Notes under the pieces: generated by a model
What the model saw: the letters and a program-made list of their open reading frames with translations, nothing else
The model's database searches: none
What the model was told of the DNA's origin: nothing
In this document: positions 8,851 to 16,045 of the stretch, piece by piece
Numbering within the stretch: position 1 is the stretch's first letter
Layout of the letters: each line of letters starts with the position of its first letter
Translations under genes and position numbers: made by a program
NCBI GenBank assembly: GCA_008727115.1
Contig: CP044131.1
Location: 4,030,001-4,094,000 of the forward strand
Length of the DNA: 64,000 bases
Reading direction: 5' to 3'
Source of the DNA: Comamonas testosteroni
GTDB lineage: Bacteria; Pseudomonadota; Gammaproteobacteria; Burkholderiales; Burkholderiaceae_C

Positions 8851-10392
8851 TTAGCGCAGGCCCAGCGCTGCGCGCTCCAGCTGAAAGCGCGAAACCGCTG
8901 TCAGCAGACTTTCGGCCTGCTGGCGCAAGCCTTCGGCAGCGGCAGCGCTTTCTTCCACCAGCGCCGCATTTTGCTGTGTGGCCTGATCCATCTGCGTAAT
9001 GGCCTCGCCAACCTGGGCCACGCCCGCGCTTTGCTCATGGCTGGCAGCACTGATCTCACCCATGATGTCGGTCACGCGATGGATGGCGCTGACGATTTCG
9101 CTCATGGTCCGGCCTGCCTGATCAGCCAGAGCGCTGCCGCCCTCTACCCGCTGCACGCTGGCAGTGATGAGCTGCTTGATCTCCTTGGCCGCATCGGCGC
9201 TGCGCCCTGCCAGGGCCCGCACCTCGCTGGCCACCACCGCAAAGCCACGACCTTGCTCGCCCGCACGCGCAGCTTCTACAGCAGCATTGAGCGCCAGGAT
9301 ATTGGTCTGAAAGGCAATGGCATCGATGACACCAATGATGTCGGCAATGCGCGAGCTGCTGGCATTGATGTCCTGCATGGTCTGCACCACCTGGGTCACC
9401 ACATCACCGCCCTGGCTTGCCACTTGCGAGGCATGCTGGGCCAGCTGATTGGCGGTCTGGGCGCTGTCTGCGTTCTGGCGCACGGTGGCATTGAGCTGCT
9501 CCATGCTGGCCGCCGTTTCCTCCAGCGCACTGGCCTGGTTTTCGGTACGGGCGGAGAGGTCGGCATTGCCCTGGGCAATTTCACTGGAGGCATGGTGCAT
9601 CTGCACCGAGGCGCCGTGCACGCGCTGCACAAGATCACGCAGCGAGCCCCGCATGGTTTGCAGATCGGCCATCAACCCCTGCGCCGCGCCCTGGGCTCGG
9701 TCCTCGGTCAGGTCACCCTCTGCCACACGGCGCAGCGCCTTGCGGGCATCGGCCGGATCTCCGCCCAGTTCGCTGCGCAGCGTGCGCACCATCACCCAGA
9801 GCATGACGGCCGACGTCAGCACCGCCAGCAATGCCAACAGGCCCGACCACAGCTGCATGCGCTGGGCACTGGCGCGTGTGGCGACATGCGAGGCTTCGGC
9901 AGCCTCGCGTGCGGCCTTAAGCTCTTGCAGCAACGCAGAGCGCAGCTTGCGCCAGGCAGGTGTTTCTTCGGTCTTGAGGGCCGCCGCCGCCGCGTCGTAG
10001 TCTTCGGCAGCCAGCATCACGATCCGGTCCTGCGCGACAGACTGCGCTTGCCTGAGCGCCTGCATCTCCTGCACCGCAGCCGCCAGCGCACTGCCTTGCA
10101 CGCCCTGACTCAGCTGCGCATATGCCGCGTCATAGGCATCGCGGGATTTCCTCAGGTTCTGCACCGCCTGGCTGTCGGAGGGATCCATCACGATGTTGCG
10201 CAGCGCCTGCCCCGACTGCAAGCCCTGTGCATACAGCTCCTGCAACTGCTCCACCATCACCTGATTGCCCCGCAGGTAAGCATCGAAGTCTGCCTGCGTG
10301 CGAGTCAGCCCCCATTGGCTGCTGAGCAAGGCAAAAACAAACAAGGCTGCAGGTGCAGCCGAGCAGAAAATCAGGCGGGAACTAAAACGCAT
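8851..10392 (-). CDS. Methyl-accepting chemotaxis protein
   Basis: The 513-residue membrane chemoreceptor would signal to CheA/CheW. It has an N-terminal membrane segment (residues 8-28), a short periplasmic helical bundle of the four-helix type (about 30-185), a second membrane helix (about 187-210, [18 protein letters not shown]), a HAMP region (about 212-265) and a long signalling coiled coil. The hairpin tip [17 protein letters not shown] and the upstream [30 protein letters not shown] are diagnostic. No C-terminal NWETF-type pentapeptide for CheR/CheB docking is present. The gene stands alone; no chemotaxis genes adjoin it. The ligand is unknown. Confidence 0.95.
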   Translation of the reverse strand: MRFSSRLIFCSAAPAALFVFALLSSQWGLTRTQADFDAYLRGNQVMVEQLQELYAQGLQSGQALRNIVMDPSDSQAVQNLRKSRDAYDAAYAQLSQGVQGSALAAAVQEMQALRQAQSVAQDRIVMLAAEDYDAAAAALKTEETPAWRKLRSALLQELKAAREAAEASHVATRASAQRMQLWSGLLALLAVLTSAVMLWVMVRTLRSELGGDPADARKALRRVAEGDLTEDRAQGAAQGLMADLQTMRGSLRDLVQRVHGASVQMHHASSEIAQGNADLSARTENQASALEETAASMEQLNATVRQNADSAQTANQLAQHASQVASQGGDVVTQVVQTMQDINASSSRIADIIGVIDAIAFQTNILALNAAVEAARAGEQGRGFAVVASEVRALAGRSADAAKEIKQLITASVQRVEGGSALADQAGRTMSEIVSAIHRVTDIMGEISAASHEQSAGVAQVGEAITQMDQATQQNAALVEESAAAAEGLRQQAESLLTAVSRFQLERAALGLR

Positions 10393-10530
10393 GGGAAGGC
10401 AAACTCGGCAGCGGCCAAAGGAAAATTGACTGGAATCAAGAAAAGCGACTGATTATGAAACAGTCGCTCACATTTTTTCACATTCAAGCCAACCTCGGCC
10501 ACTCTACGGCTACCGCCTTTCCGCTCTCAA

Positions 10531-10622
10531 ATAAAGAGCTGTCTGCGCTTGTTAATCAATGGATTCAACGTATATTGAATCCACATTGCTTATCTATCAG
10601 GCGCTGACAGCTATTCTTTTTA
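10531..10622. repeat. Double-hairpin dispersed repeat between metW and the chemoreceptor gene
   Basis: The outer arms AGCTGTCTGCGC and GCGCTGACAGCT pair with one mismatch, and an inner stem of TGGATTCAA with TTGAATCCA is perfect. The layout is the same as at 42215-42308. It lies 12 bp downstream of the metW stop codon and probably serves as its 3' end structure. Confidence 0.75.
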
Positions 10623-10633
10623 AAGAGTCATCC

Positions 10634-11218
10634 TCAGGCGTGCTCAAAGTGGAACACCGCCGTCGTTGCCAGCAGGTTGGGCAGGCTGCGCACGACCTCA
10701 CCGCTTTGTAGGCCGAAGGAGTCCAGAATGCGCAGGCGGTTCTTGGTCGCCAGCACCTCAAAGTCCTTGTAGGTGCCCACGCGGATATTGGGCGTGTCGT
10801 ACCACTGATAGGGCAGGCGGCGCGTCACAGGCATGCGCCCGCGCAGCACGGACAGGCGGTTGTGCCAGTGCGCAAAGTTGGGGAAGGCGACGATGCCCTG
10901 CTTGCCGATGCGGGCCGTCTCCTGCAGCATCACCTCGGCATTGCGCAGATGCTGCAGCGTGTCGATCTGCAGCACCACATCAAAACTGTTGTCGCCAAAG
11001 ATGGCCAGGCCGTCTTCCAGATTCAGCTGCAGCACGTTCACGCCGCGCCGCGTACAGGCCAGCACATTGGCGTCGTTCAGCTCCACGCCATAGCCGCTGC
11101 AGCCGCGCTCACGCACCAGATGCTCGAGCAACGCGCCGTCGCCGCAACCCAGGTCCAGCACGCGCGAGCCCTGGGGCACCAACTGGGCAATGGCTTTCAT
11201 GGTGGTCAACTCGGTCAT
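10634..11218 (-). CDS. metW: Methionine biosynthesis protein MetW
   Basis: MetW is a SAM-methyltransferase-fold protein encoded next to metX and thought to assist or activate homoserine acetylation. The 194-residue product has the Rossmann motif [15 protein letters not shown] (about residues 20-34), the acidic strand-2 region [10 protein letters not shown] and the strand-4 segment [14 protein letters not shown]. It continues to the family C-terminus with [20 protein letters not shown]. The start overlaps the metX stop by 4 bases (ATGA), which indicates translational coupling, so it should share the SAM-II leader control of metX. Confidence 0.93.
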   Translation of the reverse strand: MTELTTMKAIAQLVPQGSRVLDLGCGDGALLEHLVRERGCSGYGVELNDANVLACTRRGVNVLQLNLEDGLAIFGDNSFDVVLQIDTLQHLRNAEVMLQETARIGKQGIVAFPNFAHWHNRLSVLRGRMPVTRRLPYQWYDTPNIRVGTYKDFEVLATKNRLRILDSFGLQSGEVVRSLPNLLATTAVFHFEHA

Positions 11219-12381
11219 GCGACTTCTCCCTGGAGTTTTTCTGCGCGTTTGGTGATGTTCAGTTCCTTGGCAATGCCCTCGAAATAAGAGCGCATCACGC
11301 TCATGTAGCGCGGGTCGTCAAGCAAAAACGCATCATGGCCATGGGGCGCATCGATCTCGGCATAGCTCACGTCGCGGTTGTTTTCCAGCAGCGATTTGAC
11401 GATCTCGCGGCTGCGGTCCGGGGCAAAGCGCCAGTCGGTGGTAAAGCTCACCAGCAGGAATTTGGCCTGGGCAGCAGCCAGTGCCTGCGTCAGGTTACCG
11501 CCGTGATTGCGGGCCGGGTCGAAGTAGTCCAGTGCGCGGGTGATCAGCAAATAAGTGTTGGCGTCGAAATAGCCGCTGAACTTCTCGCCCTGATAGCGCA
11601 GATAGCTCTCGATCTGGAACTCCACATCCTGCGTGCTGTATTTGAGGTCGATGCCATCACGCAGCTGGCGGCCGAACTTCTGGTTCATCACGTCGTCGCT
11701 GAGGTAGGTGATGTGACCAATCATTCGCGCAATGCGCAGGCCACGAGCGGGCACCACGCCATGCTCATAGAAATGACCGCCGTTGAAATCCGGGTCGGTC
11801 ACGATGGCGCGGCGCGCCACCTCGTTGAAGGCAATGTTTTCGGCATTCAGATTGGGCGCGCTGGCCACCACCACGGCGTGGCCCATGCGCTCGGGGTAGC
11901 GCAGCGACCAGGACAGCGTCTGCATGCCGCCAAGGCTGCCGCCCAGCACGGCGGCCAGCTTCTGGATACCCAGGCGGTCCAGCAGGCGGGCTTGCGAATC
12001 CACCCAGTCCTCCACCGTCACCACCGGGAAGTCCGCGCCATAAGGCTTGCCTGTGGCGGGGTTGGTGTGCATGGGGCCCGTGGAGCCAAAGCAGGAGCCC
12101 AGGTTGTTGATGCCAATGACGAAGAACTTGTTGGTATCCACGGCCTTGCCCGGGCCAATCATGTTGTCCCACCAGCCCGTGCTCTTGGGCTGACCTTCGT
12201 AGTAGCCGGCAACGTGGTGAGAAGCGTTCAGCGCATGACAGACCACGATGGCGTTGCTCTTGTCGGCATTGAGCTGGCCATAGGTCTCGAAGGCGAGGTC
12301 GTAGTTGGCGATGGAGCCACCACCCTGCAAGGGCAGCGCCTCATCGAAATGCATGGATTGCGGTGTGGCGATGAAGGACAT
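11215..12381 (-). CDS. metX: Homoserine O-acyltransferase MetX
   Basis: MetX activates homoserine by O-acylation (acetyl- or succinyl-CoA), the first committed step of methionine synthesis. The 388-residue product has an alpha/beta hydrolase fold with nucleophile elbow GGSLGGMQ (Ser near 148), Asp in [13 protein letters not shown] and His in DAPHGHDAF. The family segments YDLAFETYG and [13 protein letters not shown] are present. The chosen ATG at 12381 lies 3 nt beyond the T-run of a terminator hairpin; there is no clear Shine-Dalgarno sequence. The longer open frame up to 12534 would read through the riboswitch and is rejected. metW overlaps its 3' end by 4 bases. Confidence 0.94.
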   Translation of the reverse strand: MSFIATPQSMHFDEALPLQGGGSIANYDLAFETYGQLNADKSNAIVVCHALNASHHVAGYYEGQPKSTGWWDNMIGPGKAVDTNKFFVIGINNLGSCFGSTGPMHTNPATGKPYGADFPVVTVEDWVDSQARLLDRLGIQKLAAVLGGSLGGMQTLSWSLRYPERMGHAVVVASAPNLNAENIAFNEVARRAIVTDPDFNGGHFYEHGVVPARGLRIARMIGHITYLSDDVMNQKFGRQLRDGIDLKYSTQDVEFQIESYLRYQGEKFSGYFDANTYLLITRALDYFDPARNHGGNLTQALAAAQAKFLLVSFTTDWRFAPDRSREIVKSLLENNRDVSYAEIDAPHGHDAFLLDDPRYMSVMRSYFEGIAKELNITKRAEKLQGEVA

Positions 12382-12384
12382 ATG

Positions 12385-12419
12385 AAAAAACCCGGCATCG
12401 CTAAAAACGAGGCCGGGTT
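12385..12419 (-). terminator. Intrinsic terminator in the metX leader (riboswitch expression platform)
   Basis: On the minus strand AACCCGGC and GCCGGGTT form an 8-bp stem, with TCG/CGA pairing further inside, followed by a T-run that ends 3 nt before the metX ATG. Its place between the SAM-II-like aptamer and metX suggests transcription attenuation when SAM is abundant. Confidence 0.8.
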
Positions 12420-12424
12420 CTCTG

Positions 12425-12480
12425 GTTTCGTCTTTAGCAGGATTTATAGAGCGCCCGCAAGCAGAAGCAAATCGGCGCGT
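12425..12480 (-). ncRNA. SAM-II (SAM-alpha) riboswitch aptamer upstream of metX
   Basis: Read on the minus strand, the leader contains, in order, GCGCC, GATTTG, CTTGCGG, GGCGC, TAAA and GCTAAAGA. GCGCC and GGCGC form stem P1, and CCTGC can pair back to GCGGG in the loop side to give the pseudoknot. The invariant-looking GATTTG, CTTGC, TAAA and GCTAAAGA are those I know from the SAM-II/metA motif, an S-adenosylmethionine-binding RNA described mainly in alphaproteobacteria upstream of metA and metX. It lies 44 nt before metX with a terminator in between. Not tested by covariance search. Confidence 0.82.
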
Positions 12481-12585
12481 TGAAAGGTCAGTGTACTGCA
12501 TCCACCACAACCGCCCGGGGGCTAAGCACGTCAAAGCACCATAGCCCTTCAGCAGAAAGCGCGGGAAGCTACACCTTTTATAGCG

Positions 12586-13155
12586 TCATACCTTAGTCAA
12601 GAGTGCTGCAATGCCCAGCACCAGAAAGATCACGGCACAAACGCGGTGAATCGTCTTGATGGGCAGCCTCTTCGTGATCTTCTCGCCAAACCACACCACC
12701 GGCGCATTGGCCAGCATCATGCCCAGCGTCGTCCCCAACACCACCCAGTAATAAGACAGCGGATATTTAGCCGCCAGTCCCACAGTCGCCAACTGGGTCT
12801 TGTCTCCCATCTCCGCCAGGAAGAACAGCACCAGCGTGGTACCGAAAATGCCCCAACGCCCCGTGCCATTGCCGGTATCGTCATCGTCAAGCTTGTCAGG
12901 GATCAGCATCCAGCCAGCCATGAGGATGAAGGACACGCCCAGAATCCAGCGCAACGTATCCGGACCAAGCACCGTAGTGATCCAGTTGCCGACCGCTCCA
13001 GCCAGCGCATGGTTGACCACCGTGGCCGCAAAAATTCCCGCCACGATGGGCCAGGGCTTGCGAAATTTGGCCGCCAATACCAGTGAAAGGAGTTGGGTCT
13101 TGTCTCCCATCTCGGCCAAAGCGACGATGGAGGTAGAAATCAGAAAAGCTTCCAT
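12586..13155 (-). CDS. GDT1/UPF0016 (TMEM165) family manganese exporter
   Basis: GDT1 family proteins are Mn2+/Ca2+ exporters; Vibrio MneA is a bacterial example that protects from Mn excess. The 189-residue product has six likely membrane helices and the two family signatures, ALAEMGDKTQL near residue 13 and FLAEMGDKTQL near residue 115, whose acidic residues carry the cation. An acidic linker (KLDDDDTGN) joins the halves. The ATG at 13155 puts MEAFLIST at the N-terminus; the 12 in-frame codons upstream lie in the leader hairpin. A yybP-ykoY riboswitch precedes it, supporting Mn2+ as substrate and Mn-induced expression. Confidence 0.92.
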   Translation of the reverse strand: MEAFLISTSIVALAEMGDKTQLLSLVLAAKFRKPWPIVAGIFAATVVNHALAGAVGNWITTVLGPDTLRWILGVSFILMAGWMLIPDKLDDDDTGNGTGRWGIFGTTLVLFFLAEMGDKTQLATVGLAAKYPLSYYWVVLGTTLGMMLANAPVVWFGEKITKRLPIKTIHRVCAVIFLVLGIAALLTKV

Positions 13156-13169
13156 GAGGGGATAGAAAT

Positions 13170-13213
13170 GGCCGGAGTTGCCAAAACGCATTGACCACGC
13201 ACCGACTCCGGCC
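13170..13213 (-). promoter_or_regulatory. Expression platform hairpin between the Mn riboswitch and the GDT1 start
   Basis: On the minus strand GGCCGGAGT and ACTCCGGCC form a perfect 9-bp stem. Within its loop GTGGTCAATG (13189-13198) is the exact partner, with one G-U, of CATTGACTAC in the 3' arm of the aptamer. The two pairings exclude each other, as expected for a switch. Confidence 0.65.
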
Positions 13214-13233
13214 TATCTCTTCATAGGTTTTCT

Positions 13234-13380
13234 CGGTACGTAGTCAATGGTCTCGACCAGTCACACCCATGAATTGCTCATGGTGCCGCATGCGCCATAG
13301 ATCACAAGGATCCAAGTCTGTTGACGCATGCATCCGGCAGATGGCTGCCGAACGGCCTACTCCCCAAAGACAGTAGACCG
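13234..13380 (-). ncRNA. yybP-ykoY (Mn2+) riboswitch upstream of the GDT1 gene
   Basis: Minus-strand landmarks are TTTGGGGAGTAG near the 5' end, GTCAACA in the middle, and GGTCGAGACCATTGAC near the 3' end, closed by CGGT/ACCG. These are the conserved loops of the manganese-sensing yybP-ykoY class. Mn2+ binding is expected to turn on the downstream exporter. Confidence 0.9.
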
Positions 13381-13382
13381 CC

Positions 13383-13410
13383 ATTCTATCTGTTTGGATT
13401 TGTAAGACAA
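13383..13410 (-). promoter_or_regulatory. Possible sigma-70 promoter for the Mn riboswitch / GDT1 transcript
   Basis: On the minus strand TTGTCT (13410-13405) and TAGAAT (13388-13383) are separated by 16 bases, which would start transcription within a few bases of the 5' end of the aptamer. Confidence 0.5.
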
Positions 13411-13653
13411 CAACGTATGTAGATATTCCATTTTTCGTATTTCAGGGTAACTCCTATCGAGCCGCTGTTGTTACAAGCACGAAATTTGATCTTTTCGTAA
13501 TACGACGGCTTCTCTTGTGACTCATAATGCTTGAGTCTTTGTCTGAGAAGCAATTTTCGGGCGGGGGCAAGTGCGTTAGCGTCTCTAATGTTGTCATCCA
13601 AGGCTGACTCCCTAGGGCTCCATCGCGTTTTCAAGTTTTTTCAGGAGTCCAGC
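13411..13653 (+). other. Leader region of the first RRM gene, no gene seen
   Basis: About 240 bases of AT-richer DNA between the riboswitch promoter and the RRM start. A ribosome binding site AGGAG lies at 13643-13647. No convincing reading frame or promoter pair was found. An 82-codon minus-strand frame here has no ribosome binding site and looks accidental. Confidence 0.5.
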
Positions 13654-14040
13654 ATGGGCAACAAGCTTTACGTAGGCAATCTGCCTTATTCTTTCCGCGA
13701 CCAAGACCTGGAGCAGGCCTTCAGCGAATTCGGTACTGTGAACAGCGCCAAGGTGATGATGGAGCGCGACACAGGTCGTTCCAAGGGCTTTGGCTTTGTG
13801 GAAATGGGCAGCGATGCAGAAGCACAAGCCGCTATCCAAGGCCTGCACGGCCAAAACCACGGTGGTCGTGACCTCGTTGTGAACGAAGCACGCCCCATGG
13901 AACCCCGCCCCCCCCGCTCCGGCGGCTTTGGTGGTGGCTTCGGTGGCGGCCGTGAAGGCGGCTTCGGTGGTGGCCGTGGTGACGGCGGCTTCGGCGGTGG
14001 CCGTGGCGATGGCGGCTACGGTCGTCGCAATAGCTACTAA
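13654..14040 (+). CDS. Single-RRM glycine-rich RNA-binding protein, paralogue 1
   Basis: The 128-residue product has one RNA recognition motif (residues 3-80) with RNP2 KLYVGNLPY and RNP1 KGFGFVEM. A low-complexity tail follows, built from FGGG, RGDGG and related glycine/arginine/phenylalanine repeats. Similar small proteins in cyanobacteria and proteobacteria bind RNA and are often cold-induced. The ATG at 13654 follows AGGAG by 6 bases. A strong terminator lies 19 bp downstream. Its first 88 residues match 74 of 88 in the second copy at 15404, so they are duplicates now separated by an IS30 element. Role in cold adaptation is inferred from the family. Confidence 0.92.
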   Translation: MGNKLYVGNLPYSFRDQDLEQAFSEFGTVNSAKVMMERDTGRSKGFGFVEMGSDAEAQAAIQGLHGQNHGGRDLVVNEARPMEPRPPRSGGFGGGFGGGREGGFGGGRGDGGFGGGRGDGGYGRRNSY

Positions 14041-14058
14041 GCAGTTATTGCAAATAAC

Positions 14059-14085
14059 AAAAAAGGATCTTCGGATCCTTTTTTT
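14059..14085 (+). terminator. Intrinsic terminator of RRM gene 1
   Basis: AAAAAAGGATC and GATCCTTTTTTT pair around a TTCG tetraloop, 19 bp beyond the stop codon. Confidence 0.93.
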
Positions 14086-14133
14086 GTTGCCAATCGTTAA
14101 AACTGCGGTTTTCGAGCATATATTTTTTTCATG

Positions 14134-15255
14134 GGCGGATTCAAATGTGAAGTGCAACACCCTTGAATTCAATGGATGAGGGTGGAGTGCTGGGGAGAGT
14201 TGATCAGTAGCTCTCGATAAACCGACAGCGGTGATCGTACCCCAAGGCCCTTGCGAGGGCGGTTGTTGATTTCATCAGCAATCGCATCGAGTTGCTCTTG
14301 GCTGTAGATGCTCAGATCCATGCCTTTGGGCAGGTACTGGCGCACCAAGCCATTCATGTTCTCGTTGGAGCCACGCTGCCACGGGCTGTGTGGGTCACAG
14401 AAGTACACCGCCACGCCCGTGTTGGCGGTCAATTGCTTGTGTAGCGCCATCTCCTTGCCCTGGTCGTACGTCATGCTTTGGCGCATGGGCTGCGCAATGC
14501 CCAGCAGCTTATCTGTAAAGGCTTGCATGACATTGGCTGCACTGGCTGGTTTGAACGCAGGCAACTTGACCAGCATGAGCAGTCGGCTGGTGCGCTCGAC
14601 CAAGGTGCCTACGGCACTTGCATTGCCAGCACCCTTGATGAGGTCACCTTCCCAATGCCCTGGGAACTGCCGATCCTCAACTTCAGGCGGACGTACGTGG
14701 ATGCTGAGCATGTCTGGGATCTGTCCACGACGATCCTGTCCTTTGCTACGGGGCAGCCGTTTGTTGTGAGCATGGCGCAAAGTGGCAATCAATTCCTTGC
14801 GCAACTCACCCACGGGCTGGGCATAGATGCAGTTGTAGATGGTTTCGTGCGACACGCGTAGCTCATGGCCTTTGGGGTACAGGCGTGCAAGTGTCAGCGC
14901 AATTTGCTCTGGTGACCAACGCAAACGCAAGAAATGCAATACCAAGAACCACAAGATCCCTTGTGAATGAAGCTTGGGATCAGATCTTGTGCTGCGTCTT
15001 CTGTAAAGCCACTGCTGTTGCGCTTGCCTGCTGGCATATCCATCGCTGGATACTGAGTTGCGAGCAATCTCACGGCTGACGGTGCTGGCACTGCGCCCTA
15101 GCAAACGCGCAATGCTGCGTACGCTATGACGCTGCAGCAGCAAACTGGCTATGGTGACTCTGTCTTCTGGTTGAAGTTGGCGATAGGACGAACGACTTGC
15201 TGACATCTGCTGACCTTAACGGTTGCAGGTGTTGCACTTCACATTTGAATCCGCC
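14134..15255 (-). mobile_element. Complete IS30-family insertion sequence (1122 bp)
   Basis: The ends are perfect 28-bp inverted repeats (14134-14161 and 15228-15255, starting GGCGGATTC). ATG at 14131-14133 and 15256-15258 forms a 3-bp target duplication. One transposase fills the element. Intact ends, duplication and frame suggest a recent simple insertion. It sits between the terminator of RRM gene 1 and the promoter region of RRM gene 2. Confidence 0.95.
14169..15206 (-). CDS. IS30 family transposase
   Basis: The 345-residue transposase has an N-terminal helix-turn-helix (LQPEDRVTIASLLLQ, SIARLLGRSASTVSREI, about residues 12-50). A DDE core has D in HWEGDLIKG (near 185), D in MTYDQGKEM (near 245) and E in RGSNENMNGLVRQYLP (near 280). 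The family end RPRKGLGVRSPLSVY is present. Length is normal for IS30 members and no frameshift is seen, so it is probably functional. It starts 22 bp inside the right terminal repeat. Confidence 0.96.
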   Translation of the reverse strand: MSASRSSYRQLQPEDRVTIASLLLQRHSVRSIARLLGRSASTVSREIARNSVSSDGYASRQAQQQWLYRRRSTRSDPKLHSQGILWFLVLHFLRLRWSPEQIALTLARLYPKGHELRVSHETIYNCIYAQPVGELRKELIATLRHAHNKRLPRSKGQDRRGQIPDMLSIHVRPPEVEDRQFPGHWEGDLIKGAGNASAVGTLVERTSRLLMLVKLPAFKPASAANVMQAFTDKLLGIAQPMRQSMTYDQGKEMALHKQLTANTGVAVYFCDPHSPWQRGSNENMNGLVRQYLPKGMDLSIYSQEQLDAIADEINNRPRKGLGVRSPLSVYRELLINSPQHSTLIH

Positions 15256-15403
15256 ATGTTTATCCCCCATAATCCATTTCTCGGGAATTCCCCGTTCACC
15301 AGCGAATAGTTATTTAGGATTTCTTGCATGTTTTCCTGTGGATATACAGCGAATGTCCTGAATGCATCGCGCCATTGAAGCATTGAGGAGCTAGGAGTTA
15401 TTA

Positions 15404-15859
15404 ATGGGCAATAAGCTGTATGTCGGAAACCTTCCATATGGTGTACGCGACAACGATCTGGAGCAAGCATTCAGCCAATTTGGAGCTGTAGAAAGTGCAC
15501 GCGTCATGATGGAACGTGACACAGGTCGCTCCAAAGGCTTTGGCTTCGTAGAAATGGCCAGTGAAGCAGAAGCACAAGCCGCCATTCAAGGAATGAATGG
15601 TCAGCCATTGGGTGGTCGCAGCCTGGTCGTCAATGAAGCTCGCCCCATGGAGCCACGCCCTCCACGTACAGGCGGCTATGGTGGCGGCTTCCGCAACGAA
15701 GGTGGCTATGGCGGTGGCCGCAATGATGGCGGTTACGGCCGTGGCGATGGAGGCTACGGCAGTGGCCGCAGCGATGGCGGCTTCCGTAGTCCCTACGGCT
15801 CCGGCCCACGCCATGGCGGTCGTGGAGGCTATGGCAACGGCAATAACCACAGCGAATAA
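15404..15859 (+). CDS. Single-RRM glycine-rich RNA-binding protein, paralogue 2
   Basis: The 151-residue product repeats the architecture of the upstream copy: RRM at residues 3-80 with KLYVGNLPY and KGFGFVEM, then a low-complexity tail. Here the tail is richer in tyrosine (GGYGGG, GDGGYG, RGGYGNG) and longer. GAGG and AGGAG motifs precede the ATG. The IS30 element ends 148 bp upstream, so at least part of the original promoter region may have been moved away; expression could now depend on sequence inside or near the element. A terminator follows directly. Confidence 0.92.
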   Translation: MGNKLYVGNLPYGVRDNDLEQAFSQFGAVESARVMMERDTGRSKGFGFVEMASEAEAQAAIQGMNGQPLGGRSLVVNEARPMEPRPPRTGGYGGGFRNEGGYGGGRNDGGYGRGDGGYGSGRSDGGFRSPYGSGPRHGGRGGYGNGNNHSE

Positions 15860-15873
15860 TTTTTAAGCATTAA

Positions 15874-15907
15874 AAAATAAAGGCACTTGAAAGTGCCTTT
15901 ATTTTTC
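15874..15907 (+). terminator. Intrinsic terminator of RRM gene 2
   Basis: AAAGGCACTT and AAGTGCCTTT pair across a two-base loop and are flanked by A- and T-rich tracts. Confidence 0.93.
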
Positions 15908-15970
15908 TTTTCATACGTTTAGAAAGTCAAATTTCTTTACCGCTTTTGGCAGAGAAAGATATTTCTCATA

Positions 15971-16045
15971 TCAATCCCTTTGAAGATGCCTGGGCTTGCG
16001 AGTCTTTCCATAAGCGAGCTTATCCCACACCAATGCAGGCAAGAC
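15971..16045 (-). pseudogene. Detached 3' end of the SDR gene, cut off by the ISL3 insertion
   Basis: If the IS and one copy of the 8-bp duplication are removed, the minus-strand SDR frame continues from MGIVARLMRVLP into ALVWDKLAYGKTRKPRH and stops at 15971-15973. These 75 bases are therefore the original carboxyl end. Confidence 0.85.

Noticed and set aside
8731-10452. A 573-codon frame opposite the chemoreceptor
   Set aside because: The chemoreceptor motifs are unambiguous; the antisense product is low complexity.
13386-13634. Possible 82-residue protein in the gap before RRM gene 1
   Set aside because: No ribosome site, no homology recognised, and it overlaps the Mn riboswitch promoter region.
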